DNA of 64,000 nucleotides from Uranotaenia lowii (GCF_029784155.1 NC_073691.1:63494839-63558838), one strand, 5' to 3'. Shown: positions 11,852-23,598, counted from the stretch's first letter. Translations and numbers: made by a program. Notes: generated by a model not told the origin, from the letters alone.

Positions 11852-12833
11852 CTACAAAACAAATCTACGATTAGACTCTGGTAAATAGAACGTGAGATGT
11901 TTGAAGGCTTTTCTTTTCGATATTTTGAAGAGCACTGAAGATAATGCTTATTAGAAAAATGGAAATCGTTTGAAAGGAACTATTAAATAGTGAATGATAA
12001 CTTGGCAAATAGTAACATAAATTTAAAAAATAACACCAATAAAACGTATTTCGTCCTAACGAGAAAAAAAAACAAATAAAAAAATCATAAATACCTTACA
12101 AAATTAAAAACACAATAGTACGCTGATACAGCTGGATCTTGCGGTGGTTATCATCGATCGGGCAGCAAACAAGCATCACGATGCAGGCAATTATTATCGA
12201 AGTCCTAATCATTAGTCTAAAAAATTCAATACTTCTTCACAAGATCATTCGAGGAGATGTTTCCAATTATTCGTTCGTAGATTATAAAAACTAAGGCTTG
12301 TACACGATTTCATCGTTGCTTGCGCTTTTTTTTAACCGGATTTTTACTATAGTAGCGATATTTTTGATTTCTGCTCTTACGTACGAAAATTGCGATATAA
12401 ACGAATCGAAAAATTACTCTACTAAATTTGTGGCTAGTGGTCGTCATCCCATGTCTAGATTTGTTACTCGTTTTCTTGAAGTTTCGTTTCTAAGCTAGCT
12501 CGATACCGTTAAGCCGGTAAAGTGTTCTTTAAGATATCTTTAAAAACTACCAACACATTACGTTTCTAGCTGTGGACGAACATGTTTCTTAGTTTTCTCA
12601 TAGATTACCACAGATTAAAAACTAAAAAAAAAATAAAACAAAAATATATTAAATAAGGAATAAAGTTCGACGAGAGCCGATTAACGCGGATTTTGTAACG
12701 TGTGCTTCTTTCGAAGTGACATTTTCCTCGTTCACTCTGTAAACCTTCATTCTAATGGATGGGAAATTCCTCGCGCTGGACTATATTTGTCGGTACTAAA
12801 CAATGCTAGTATCTTCTTAAACCTAGTTCTGCT
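11852..12833 (-). promoter_or_regulatory. Interval between the two Nrg last exons, with U-rich tracts
   Basis: This stretch is 3'UTR and intron of the proximal isoform and intron for the distal isoform. On the minus strand it contains long U-rich runs, most clearly at 12061-12085 (A-rich on the plus strand), about 210 nt upstream of the distal acceptor, and again at about 12615-12650. In Drosophila the ELAV protein binds U-rich sequence in the nrg transcript and favours the distal neuronal exon. The tracts here are candidates for that role by position only. No coding sequence was recognised. Confidence 0.35.
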
Positions 12834-12928
12834 TCAAACTAGCGTCGCGAAAGCCTGCGAATTGCTGTCCGCTTGTTTGCCCTTTTTGCCGTACTGTCCG
12901 ATGAAAGAACCGTCCTCATTCATACCTT
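12834..12928 (-). CDS. Nrg: Neuroglian proximal alternative last exon (Nrg167-like)
   Basis: This is the second alternative terminal exon of neuroglian, between the common exon and the distal exon as in Drosophila. On the minus strand it reads GMNEDGSFIGQYGKKGK, continues ADSNSQAFATLV and stops at TGA (12836-12834). GMNEDGSFIGQYG is the signature of the non-neuronal insect isoform and carries the ankyrin-binding FIGQY. The acceptor is a NAGNAG tandem (TAG then AAG): splicing at the first starts the exon at 12928 and adds one Glu, and splicing at the second starts it at 12925. Both keep frame with the donor at 16437. The C-terminus is longer than the Drosophila counterpart as I recall it and ends T-L-V. 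Identity is secure; which acceptor is used is unknown. Confidence 0.92.
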
Positions 12929-13084
12929 CTATAATTGGTTTGGATCGGGGGAAGAGAAATGAAAAAAATAAAATTATTAAACAATAACATAAGACTAAAT
13001 AATTCAAGAAAAAAAAATTAATTCAGATGTAGATACAATAAAATACAAATTATAAATTTCATTGACATTAAAAATGAAAATTCG

Positions 13085-13840
13085 AACAATACAAAAAAGA
13101 TCTTGCCAAAAGCGAGAATTTAACTCGCATCTAAAGCATAAAAAAATGATTGTGTGTTTTGGTGTGGAGATCGGATAATATAGTAAGAACCTCCAAAGCT
13201 TGCACAGTTTTCTTTTTATTACCTATCTAATTTTATCCAGAAATTCATTCACTACACAGATAAGTACTTGATTATTTGGCTGATAGCAGATACAAATTAC
13301 TACCTAATTTCAACCGTTTTTTTTACTAATTTGATCAAGCACAAAACGAAAATGACATCGAGAAATTGACAAATATTTAACAATCTTAAAATAGAAAATA
13401 GCACTACTTTTTGTAAAAAAAAACTTTTTGAGGATTCAGATAATCCACCCCTGCTTTTTTTTAATTTGGACTTGAGAAAGCACATTACTTGCTATAAGGT
13501 TCTTGTTTGGATTTGAACAGGTTAAAATTTTTTTTTTTTTTCATAATTGTTATCTTGCAGTATGAACTGGGGTTATATAATCTTTGCAGAACCTTGGCTG
13601 TTTTGATTTGTTTAGAAAAATTAAAAAAAAACTATAAAAAATATTTAAAAAAAACTTACAAAAAAATTACTGGCACTGGGCGAGATTCGAACTCACATCG
13701 CCAGCGTCAATTTTCACATACAAACGTATGTACGAAGGTCGCTTTCAATATATTTATATGGTAAGATACCAGTTTAGCACGCTGGAGGCTCGGGTTCAAG
13801 ACCCGTTCAATACGAAGTTTTTTTTTTATTTTGAGTTATA
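13085..13840. repeat. tRNA-like SINE remnants
   Basis: Two stretches look like RNA polymerase III B boxes with flanking stems. At 13680-13715 the minus strand reads gcgatgtgagttcgaatctcg, and near 13785-13805 the plus strand reads ggctcgggttcaagacccg. The two face opposite ways and are followed by T/A runs. A weaker relative is at 13110-13135 (gcgagaatttaactcgc on the plus strand). None folds as a full tRNA, so I call them tRNA-derived SINE debris. Confidence 0.4.
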
Positions 13841-13958
13841 ATTTGTGAATAAAATTTAATAAACACTGTTAAGAACTTTAAGTTAAATTTTTCATGGGTT
13901 ACTCCCCATGATCTTTGGTCTAAGCCCTATGCGTCGGTCAATCGGCGCTGGACCCTTA

Positions 13959-14474
13959 GGGGTCGTTCAGATACCACGTGGACAAAAAAATGAGATTATT
14001 GACCCCCTCCTCCCCCTCCGTGGGCAAGCGTGGACATTTGGCAAATCCCTACCCCCCTCCCCGGATGTCCACGTGGACAAATTAGAATTTTTTTCTAAAT
14101 CTAATTTGACAGTTAGATAACACCACTTTTTGCCATTTTGTTATTGAAATGAGTGATTTTGAAAAAAAAACCCGAATAAGCATTTCCTAAAATGAAATAA
14201 TTCATAAAAATGTAATTTCTAAATTATTATATTGATCACTTGCTTTCAAGTGGCTACTAGTTGTTTAAACTTAAACTGGAAAGTTTTGCAATTTTAAGAT
14301 TTTGATTGAAACATCTTAATATTTATTCACCATTAGAAAATATTTTGAAACTAAGTATGTCAACGTGGACATTATCCAAACCCCTATCCCCCTCTCCGTG
14401 GACAAGCGTGGACATTCCATACCCCCCTCCTCCCCCCCCCCCCTAAGTTGTCCACGTGGTATCTGAACGGCCCC
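13959..14474. mobile_element. Harbinger-type MITE (516 bp, TTA duplication)
   Basis: It is flanked by TTA at 13956-13958 and 14475-14477. The termini are inverted copies of GGGGTCGTTCAGATACCACG and continue for about 27 bp. C-rich runs lie inside each end. A 3-bp TWA-type target duplication with GG-starting termini fits PIF/Harbinger. No transposase is present. Confidence 0.75.
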
Positions 14475-14531
14475 TTAGGTAGGTTACCCCCCAATTGTGG
14501 AGTGATATTTCAAATCCTGCCAAAATAGGTA

Positions 14532-15982
14532 CCGTGAACGGCCCTAATTCTGCGCAGTTAAGGATTTTTCAAATGTTTTAAGTTATAAAAAATTTACCTT
14601 TCAATAAATTTCTTCAAAATTTCGTGTACAGTTGGGTTAACTAACAAATTCAACGGCAAAAATAATGAGAGCTCAATTTCGGAGCAAAAATGTGGATTAT
14701 TTACAACAATTGGAAAAAATGCAAGTGGCCCTTATTCTGCGCACTATTTTCTATTTGTTCCTAATTCTGCGCATATGTCCCATATTCTGCGCACCCAAAT
14801 AAAACCAATATACCATTCCGTACTTGTAAGACAAACATTGAATTTAATTAAAAAGTTTTAAAAACATGTTTTACGCTTAGTAAAGTATTGCAAATTATGA
14901 AAAAGGGCCAATTCAAGCCTTGGATCTTTGAACCTTATGTGACACTTTCTTTCACTTTTTCTTACACTTGCTATATGTTGCTTACAGATGCTTTTTCCTG
15001 TAGCTCGCTTACCCAATATTTGTTGACCGATCACGTTCTTCGCCGGATCTGGTCAAACTAACTTGTTTCGTTGGTGTGCAGTGTAGACTATTCCGACATA
15101 CAGAAGAAGTTCCGGCGGGCCACAAAATCGCTCCAGCTGGGGGAACTACGCGCTGCTTCATTTGATTTAATATCATTCAGTATCAGTTAGTCAACGAGTG
15201 CGAGTGAGCGGGTGAACCGAGAGAAGCTTCGCGTAGTTCCCCCAGCTGGGGCGATTTTGTGGCTTGCCGGAACTACTTCTATACGTCGGAACAGTCTGTA
15301 CAGTTGGGACCCAACGATTAACACGCGAACACGAAAGAGAACGCAAATCAAGATTTTCTTTTTTTTTGTCAACAAAAGATATAGTTTCGAAGAGATTCCT
15401 AAGAAACTCCTAACAACTTTACGGATACACAATCTTCATAAAACTTATTAGAAAACTGTAATTGAAAGTCTCCTAACTTCCTGCATTCAATTCCTTGCAG
15501 CTTTAACATCAGTTCACTCCGGTGCTTTTCATTCTGCGCATTAGGAACATAAGTAAACAAATGGTGTCAAATTCTGCGCATTGGTAAAATCATTGTTTTG
15601 ATTTGAAAAACCTTTTTTTTTTCTCAAATTTTTTAGCAGTCATGTTCAGAATGATTTTATCTTCCCCGTAGAGGCATTTCCAATGAGAAAATTCTGTTCA
15701 ACACTGTTTCATTTGATCTTTTTGTTTTCCTAACACTTAAGCTGGACTGCTAACGGCGGCCATTTTTCAACGTTTGCTTCCTACATTTATTTTGATTTTT
15801 TTCCATTTCTCGCGAACAACTCATCCGATTTCAAAATAATTGGAAGCATTTTGAAGATAAACAGTAACTGAAGAGTTTCAGCATTTTTCATGGATATTTT
15901 GTTCATCACATCTTGAAATATTTCTGTTTGAAAATGAAAATGCGCAGAGTTTGGGACTGCGCAGAATTAGGGCCGGTCACGG
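14532..15982. mobile_element. TA-flanked element with ATTCTGCGCA repeats (1451 bp)
   Basis: TA dinucleotides at 14530-14531 and 15983-15984 flank inverted termini of about 28 bp (CCGTGAACGGCCCTAATTCT on the left, with one mismatch visible on the right). The ten-base motif ATTCTGCGCA occurs at 14547, 14734, 14764, 14784, 15531 and 15571, and inverted at 15958-15967. No transposase was recognised, so this looks like a non-autonomous DNA transposon; the superfamily is uncertain. A large hairpin lies in its middle. Confidence 0.7.
15074..15308. repeat. Long imperfect inverted repeat (hairpin)
   Basis: Arms of about 85 nt (15074-15158 and 15222-15308) are mutually complementary with few mismatches. 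The best part pairs ccagctgggggaactacgcg on the left with its near-perfect complement at 15230-15250. The unpaired loop is about 65 nt. It sits inside the TA-flanked element. Confidence 0.85.
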
Positions 15983-16436
15983 TACCACTAAATATAAGAG
16001 CTGTATGAAACATTAAAAATAAATCAACACGTAAGTACTGGTACAATAGCTTAGGTGGTTTTAATCATAAGAGCAAAATTGTGAAGTTTTAGTTAATTGA
16101 CACAAAAACATAAAAGTGATTTATAAAAAAAAAACATTTGTGACTCGTAAGTAGATAGTTAAAAAGTGATATGAAACAAAACTTTAAAAAAAGAAAATTA
16201 ATAGCTAACACAATTGCTGATGTACAGCGGAACTCCATCGTTACTAATCTATAAGATAAAAATAGTTGTAATACAGGATCTGAAAGGATTCGGGATTTTC
16301 TGGGACTTGAAGCTGCATTTCTCAACAAAAAAGGGAAGGAGGAGGAATTCGAATAGAAAGCGGAGGCTTGGTTTGGGGTCATAAAATGATGCGGGAGCTT
16401 ATATTTGGTATTATAAAGGGCTGTATCGACATTTAC

Positions 16437-16537
16437 CTGTATCACCTTCACCATATTCCGCCATGGAATCAGTATCACTTTCTGGTCCGACTTTCTGAGA
16501 GCTCATCGACTGTCGGCCCTGGCTTTTATTGTCCAAG
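16437..16537 (-). CDS. Nrg: Neuroglian common cytoplasmic exon (penultimate)
   Basis: This is a 101-nt internal exon on the minus strand. The acceptor is ttgcgtgattacag (ending 16538), and the donor is acag|gtaaat after 16437. The translation reads LDNKSQGRQSMSSQ, then VGPESDTDSMAEYGEGDT, and leaves one G to be completed by either last exon. This closely follows the Drosophila neuroglian cytoplasmic segment between the juxtamembrane region and FIGQY (LDNKSAGRQS, ESDTDSMAEYGDGDT). The first C completes a codon begun in the previous exon, as expected for a Pro codon before LDNK. That exon, with the juxtamembrane and probably transmembrane segments, was not found; the N gap about 1.5 kb upstream could contain it. 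The intron to the distal exon contains several repeats. Confidence 0.93.
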
Positions 16538-18000
16538 CTGTAATCACGCAAAACACTAAACTCTTTTTTGTATCCTTGATCTGGACGAAGCCGCTCGTGG
16601 CTAAAGCTTTTCCGTTACCGTTTTCATGTTTTTTTTAAGTTAAACGAGAGTTACTTTTTTATTAAATTTATTCTTGTAAAATCCTTTCTTGTCCCTGGGG
16701 TACGGATCTCATTGCTTTTATTCCTGGCTCGTCCATTTTATTAATATTTCAAAAAAGATTTTTGGCATTCATAACAGATAGAATAATAATGATGGCTTGA
16801 ATTTACAAATAACTTGAATTGTGAAAAAGGAAGTGACTGATGGAAGTGTTTGAAATACGTTTGAAAGATTTATTTTCTATTTTTGTCGCACTTGGATGAT
16901 ATTTTTCTAGCAAGAACAATACACAGACCAATACTTTAAGACAAATAAAAAATTAGGTGTAGGAATTATTTACAACTGATATTGACTGAATTAGTGCTAA
17001 TCTAAATACGGTTACTTGGTTTGTGTTTAGAGCGAATTATGCGGGTAATAATTTTATATACATCTTTGTCGAGGAACCGATTTTTTATTTAAAAAAGAGT
17101 TAATATTTAACGGATTGTTATGTTGGTTTTGACAATCACTGATCAGCCGTTATTCTTGGAGATAATTTGATATTCCAGGTCTGCTTAGAGATTCTTACAC
17201 TGGTAGATATGGTCATGGGATCGAAAGTGATGTGCTGTACCATAACGGAATTATTGATTATTGTTCAACTAGAATCCACTGTATCCAGATTCGGTTAGTT
17301 AGCGTTATAGAAACTACGTTTTAAAATGTGTTACTTATCGATACTTTACGACCCTGACCTTTACAATGAAATGTCATGCAAATGAGGTAAGATATGTATG
17401 GATTTTTTTTTTAAATTTTGACTTTTTAATGTTAAGTAGGTTTTAAAAGGTAGATGTTATTCTGAGAAAAAGTTGAATAAAAGAAGGTTACTTCTTCTAA
17501 CTTCTGCAATGTCGTCGGTTTTATTGATACAAAGATGATACAAAATTGCAACCTATCGCATAAAAACGTATGGAATGAATTTCCACACAAAAATGATGAT
17601 GAGAGAGGACGCACATTTGATAACTGTATAAGGAAAATGTTTGGCCAGAAATTACCAAAATGAGACAAGGAAAGATGTTACAACACAGAAAAGCATTAGT
17701 ACGAGACGGAGTGATGTGAGATGATTACACAAATGTTGAAATTTCAAAGCATCGAGCACAAATGATACCTATTATTGTTTTTACCAGTTCCTGCAACATC
17801 GATGTCAAATATTTAGGACATTTTGAAATTGTGCAAACAGTTATGGAATGAATATTCAAGGAAGTTTGCCAAATGCTTTGAAATGTATACCTACTATCCT
17901 AGAGTTTGGTTTTCACCAAGACTACGGTTCAAACAGGGAAAATATAACAACACAAAATACATGGTTTTAAATAGGTACCAGATTTGAAATGTTTTTTTTA
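16538..18000. other. Nrg intron sequence (presumed), no features recognised
   Basis: This is AT-rich sequence upstream (in gene sense) of the common Nrg exon. I see no exon with splice sites matching the expected juxtamembrane peptide and no transposon termini. Confidence 0.5.
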
Positions 18001-18500
18001 NNNNNNNNNNNNNNNNNNNNNNNNNNNNNNNNNNNNNNNNNNNNNNNNNNNNNNNNNNNNNNNNNNNNNNNNNNNNNNNNNNNNNNNNNNNNNNNNNNNN
18101 NNNNNNNNNNNNNNNNNNNNNNNNNNNNNNNNNNNNNNNNNNNNNNNNNNNNNNNNNNNNNNNNNNNNNNNNNNNNNNNNNNNNNNNNNNNNNNNNNNNN
18201 NNNNNNNNNNNNNNNNNNNNNNNNNNNNNNNNNNNNNNNNNNNNNNNNNNNNNNNNNNNNNNNNNNNNNNNNNNNNNNNNNNNNNNNNNNNNNNNNNNNN
18301 NNNNNNNNNNNNNNNNNNNNNNNNNNNNNNNNNNNNNNNNNNNNNNNNNNNNNNNNNNNNNNNNNNNNNNNNNNNNNNNNNNNNNNNNNNNNNNNNNNNN
18401 NNNNNNNNNNNNNNNNNNNNNNNNNNNNNNNNNNNNNNNNNNNNNNNNNNNNNNNNNNNNNNNNNNNNNNNNNNNNNNNNNNNNNNNNNNNNNNNNNNNN
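18001..18500. other. Assembly gap (500 N)
   Basis: A run of exactly 500 N marks a scaffold gap of arbitrary size. Open frames called across it are meaningless. The next upstream Nrg exon could be hidden here. Confidence 0.99.
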
Positions 18501-20940
18501 GTCTCAAAGGGAAAACCAAATTTTTACGAGTGAAAACCAGTGTCCTTTCTTGTCATTAAATGGAACCGCAACAGGAAAGGACGACTAGTTTCCGCGAAAA
18601 TATAAAGCTTTGAAATAGTGTTAGGTGTATGTTCAAAAGTGTATAAATTGTATTTCAATTTATTATTAAGTTAGTTTAAATGATCTATCGTTCGAATAAC
18701 GCTAGTGATTTATTTTAAGCCCGATGACATCATTTTGACCTCCGCCTTGAAGAAGCGAAACGAGTCGATATATTTTTTTTTTTTATTCTTGTTTTATTGC
18801 ATTGCACAACCACTAGCAGCGTTAAGCGCATGAAGAGGAATAGTGTTTACTTTTGATGGTTTTCCAGAATTGGCCGAAAGTGCGTTTAACGAGATAGTTT
18901 TAAGGCAGGAAAAGTGCGTAGGATTTTGTTCCAGTATTAATCTGTGACAAGGCAGAAGCCAGATTTATTCGGATAGTCGTTAGAAGTTGAAAAAGGTATG
19001 TAAATTATAACATAATAATATTTTATTCATTGTAATAGTAAAAGCAACAGCAATCACTTTGGTATGCTTAGCCTAAAAAGAGAAATTTCATCTCTTGAAA
19101 TTATTCACCGTCATTACGCCTTATATTAACTAAATTTCACAATCCTGTGGTTATCCGTTTCTGTAACATTGTCGAGAATAAATATGCTAAACATTCCCTT
19201 AAAGAAAGTCAAAAAACCTATATTACGCCTACATTATTTCGACATTTTATGACATTACCCATTATTATGCCATTAGAAATGTGCGAATCTCTCAAATATG
19301 TTTCTATTAAAAACATTCATGTAAACTACGAAAGAATGTGGCCCTAGACTGCCATTGGGTTGAATCCCGAAATCCCCCAAAAATTAGATATGCGTGTTCA
19401 CTCAAACCATTTCGCTTTGACGAAAGCCCAAATCAACAGTATGGAAAAGAGTAAAAAACAACTTTGACTTGGTGCGTGTTTACGGCCAATGAATAAAATG
19501 CTATATACCTACATATAATAGAAGAACAGTTTGTTATACCTTCCCTCACCCATTGAATGTCGCCAGAAGATTAGTTTTTTGGGGCGCTATTGAGCCGACA
19601 TTCAAACGTCAGCCACATCAAGGTCTACGGACGCGTAAACGAACAAATAGGATGCCCTCCGGGGGTCACCAAACCGAATAGCGCTATATACGCCCTTCGC
19701 TTAGGCGTAGCGATTTTTCCCGTTAACATACAGTAGTCAAATCCCACTCCTTCAACACCAAAAGAAAAAATTGGCGAATTTCGTTTTTTCTCTGGCTAGC
19801 GGAAACGGAAAACGAGTAGCAGATCCTGACTGACGGGGCGTGCGGTGGGACCTTCGTGTCTGCCGAAAAAATTGCTTGTGTCTAGCTGGGTTGTCTCCTC
19901 GGTTCGTTTTTTTCTGCTTCTCTCGAAGAAAATCGATTTTTCCTCTCACAAACCGGCCGCCTAGCAATGATGACTCAAGTCTCTGATGCGGCAAGTTACT
20001 GTGCTTGAGTGTGGCCAAAAAGCTGGAAACTAGAGCTGGAAACTATAGGTACATGTATAACTTTACTTTTGACAGGATGTTTTAAGAGTTATGCCTGTTT
20101 TCTTCGTGATCCAAATTCAAGGTTTCAAAATTAGCTGTTCAAATGATAGAAAAAGTTCTCATCCTTCATCTTTTGGTCGTATTCAACGAAATTGATTTTC
20201 ACGTGAACTTTACAAGAGTGCAGTTGGTTGCTTAAATCAATAGTTTTAAGGTTGTTTTCTTTTTTTTTTTTTCAAATAAATTTCTTCTAAGGACTCGGAT
20301 TTCAAAAGGCGTGACATCCTATTCAATGAATAATAATGATAGGGCAAAGTCATGACTTAATAGATATGTTAATCATATTCATACGTAACTAGCGTATGCA
20401 TGTAGCCATTTCTATAGAAATGTGTACTATGGCTACAGGCATTCCAAGAACAAAGATGAGAAATTATTGTTTTGGTAAAAATTTGGTCAACCAATGATGT
20501 GTAAGAATGGATCATAATTATAATTATATCTGAACATTGAGGGATTTTCGTTTAAATATTTTTATTGAATCCAGTGAGACACGAATAACACTTGACTGGT
20601 CATTTTTATCAAAATTTGATAACATTAAGTTTTTTTTCTTGAAGTTATAATCATGAATTCCGGGTTTTTAGCTTTTTAAAGCGGTTCAAGAATCATTTCA
20701 AAAATATGTCTTCCTGAACTTTCAAGTTCCTGACTAGAATTTTATTTTTGCTTACCGCTGGTGTGCTACTCTTAGAAGCATAACTTAAATTTTATGGATT
20801 TTATATTGAAACTATTATTCTCCAAATTTGAACACAACACCTTTGGGAATTTCTAAATACTAAATTTGTTAGAATCCCAAATTTCGGTGTTTCCCAGCTT
20901 TGATTTTTGTTTTTTTTTGTAATTTTTTCACTTGAAACAG
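18501..20940. other. Non-coding sequence, no recognised gene
   Basis: The interval is mostly AT-rich, with a GC-richer patch at 19550-20030 that shows no coding signature I recognise. No terminal repeats were seen. It is presumed to be intronic or intergenic. Confidence 0.4.
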
Positions 20941-21549
20941 CTCATATCTTGAAGCTTTAACTAGCCAGACCAGATCATTAATTTCTCTTCAATCGAACGT
21001 CATACTAGCTAGACTCCTAGAGTACAGCGATTTTGCGGCAGATTATGGATCTCTGTTTTGCCAGCGATGGGACTCGTGTACCGTCCGTTGTTTTGGACCC
21101 TGCTCCGTACGTTAAAGCGGTCCACCATTGGTCTCACTCGATGTCACTAGACTTGCTCCTGTCGCAAACATAGCACCCTTCTATCTTGGCTTTAAGATAG
21201 CTGACTTTTGGTGTCCATCGACTGCGAATCTGAGCTCGACCTATCTGATCTTAACGCTGCGTCCGAAACCTTCTTGTACATCATGAATTATGTTATCGAT
21301 CGTCCTACTACACTACTGAAAAGAATATACGGACCCCTTGGATCACGACTGAACTACGAAGACTAAAGACGGCAAAGAGATGAGCCCTTAGAAAGTATAA
21401 CAAGTCAAGATCCTCCTACACTAAGGACATTTATCGTAGACTAAATTCTTTTTACAAAAAAGTCAACAAACGTCGTCACCAAAACTATCTACAGGTAGCT
21501 CGAGTTCAACGTGATTTCAAGTCTAGACCAAAATCGTTTTTGAAACAAG

Positions 21550-23100
21550 GTTGAAAGTCAGCGGAATGAACCGGGTCTGCCAACCCAAATGCTTCTGGAT
21601 GACAATACGGCGAACTCTGATCGTGGAGTCTGTGATCTCTTTGCCGAAAAATTCTCGTCTATCTATAATACAGCTTCGACATCCGAACATTTGGATAGTG
21701 CAGTCAGGAATGTTGCCCCATTGGGCTTTTTTATAAATAACATTGTGGTTGAGAATGCTGTCATCTCAAAACCAGCAGCTAAGCTCAAAAATGCATTCTC
21801 TTCGGGTCTGGACGGAATACCTGCTACTTTTATTAAACGTTTCATGCCTGTTCTGCTGACTCCTGTTAGGCTTATTTTCTAAGCTTCGCTTGACAGAACT
21901 ACTTTCCCCTCACTGTGGAAGGAGGCTTACATGTTTCCGGTGTATAAAAAAGTAACAGGAGAGATGTCAACGACTTAACGGGGAATCTCGGCATTATGCG
22001 CAGTAGCCAAACTATTGGAATTGGTGGTCTTGGATCCGATTTGCTTGTCCTGTAAGAATATTTTTTTCCGACAATCAACACGGATTCATGCCCAAGCACG
22101 ACAACTAACCTTCTGACGTTAACTTCTTACGTGCATAAACGTTTTGCTGCGAAGTCTCAAACCGACGCTATTTGAACCGATTTATCTGCGGCATTCGGCA
22201 AAGTCAACCACAATATTGCCATTGGAAAGCTCGAATGCCTGGGTATCTGTGGAACTCTTCTTGGCTGGTTCCGGAGCTTCCTATCTGGACGTAAATTAAC
22301 AGTTCGCACGGGGGACTTTTTCTCCAGACAATTCTCTGCTTCTTCTGGTGTGCCTCAGGGAAGTCATTTAGGGCCGATCAACTTCTTAATCTACTTCAAC
22401 GATGTGCTCTCGCTCTCACTCCTCGACGGCCCAAAGCTATGCTATGATGATGACCTAAAAATTTTTTACAACATCAACGGCCAGGACGATATTGATTTCC
22501 TACAAAAACAATTGAACCTCTTCGCACACGGGTGTGATATTAACTGCCTGCCTTTGAATCGCAGTAAATGTGCAGTCATCAGCTTTTCAAGAAGGCGGCA
22601 GCCTTTTTTCGCTGAGTACTTCCTCGGAGATGAGCCAATCGCACGCGTAGAACACATCAATGATCTGGGCGTTATTCTAGACCGGAAGCTGGAATTCAGG
22701 ACACACACAAACTACGTTGCCGACAAAGTCTCGAGAAGTCTTGGATTCCTATTTCGAGTGTCCAATTTTCATCAGCTGTTAGCCTCTAGACACCTGCCTT
22801 GGCAAGACCCGTTTCAGTTGCCAACCTATGAACATCGATGCAGTCTCATAGACACAGACACTCTTCAAGCCCGAAGAAACGCAGCACGAGTTTCATTCGT
22901 CGCCGATCTCTTGACATCGCGAATTGACTGCTCCACGCTCCTGGAAGCCATTCCTCTAAGTGTGCGACCCCGTGCACTTAGAAACCAAGATCTTCGATTG
23001 TATGTTCCCATTCGATTGAACAATTATGTAGCTAATAGCACTATCATCAACAACTTCTTAAAAAGTGTATTCGAAATTATTGAACACCCTGTATATTTGT
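21550..23100 (+). pseudogene. CR1-like reverse transcriptase (decayed)
   Basis: This is the RT of the LINE. The first part (21589-21882) reads a region before the fingers, ending SSGLDGIPATFIKRF, and then hits a stop. The palm resumes at 22350 as MPQGSHLGPINFLIYFNDV, with the catalytic box degraded to YDDDLKIF, then LGVILDRKLEFRTHTNYV and the thumb. The open frame 22350-23255 runs without stop into the inverted terminal repeat of the DD37E element at 23103, so its last 50 or so residues are transposon noise. The natural end appears to be at 26044-26105. Several stops and frameshifts before 22350 show it is dead. Confidence 0.7.
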
Positions 23101-23598
23101 TAAAGTCTGCTTCATTTAATATTGGAACAAATTCTTTTGCTCATTGTGGCGCTCCTAGTGGACGGATTTGTAAACTTTTTTCACCCACGTGTCGGGAAAT
23201 TCATTACCTTTCACCATGTATTTATGTCATAACACCAAACGATAGCATTTTGTAAACAACCGCCATGGAAGCCGAACGGAGAGATCAAATTGTGCACAGT
23301 TTTCTTGAAAATCCATTGTTGTCGGCATCGAAGCTAGCTAAACAGCTTTTTTTTTTTTTAAATATGTCTTTATTTGTACCAATTCATCATTACATTTATA
23401 TTACATTATTACATTAAATTAGGTGTTCAGTTCAATGATGAACTGTCCAGAGCCCTATAGTTTATTAATCACTATAATTTATTTATTTGAATTAATTTTG
23501 CTGAGTGCAATCAAGTATTTTTATGTAGGAGAACATCCTGTAATGTCAAAAAATATTTTAAACTTACTACTAAAAACTAAAACTATCCTAAATTAAAA

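Noticed and set aside
13680..13810. Two tRNA genes in opposite orientation
   Set aside because: Only the B-box halves look tRNA-like; no complete cloverleaf is found on either strand.
17984..18588. Open frames of 170-200 codons across the gap
   Set aside because: They consist of N translated as X and have no coding content.
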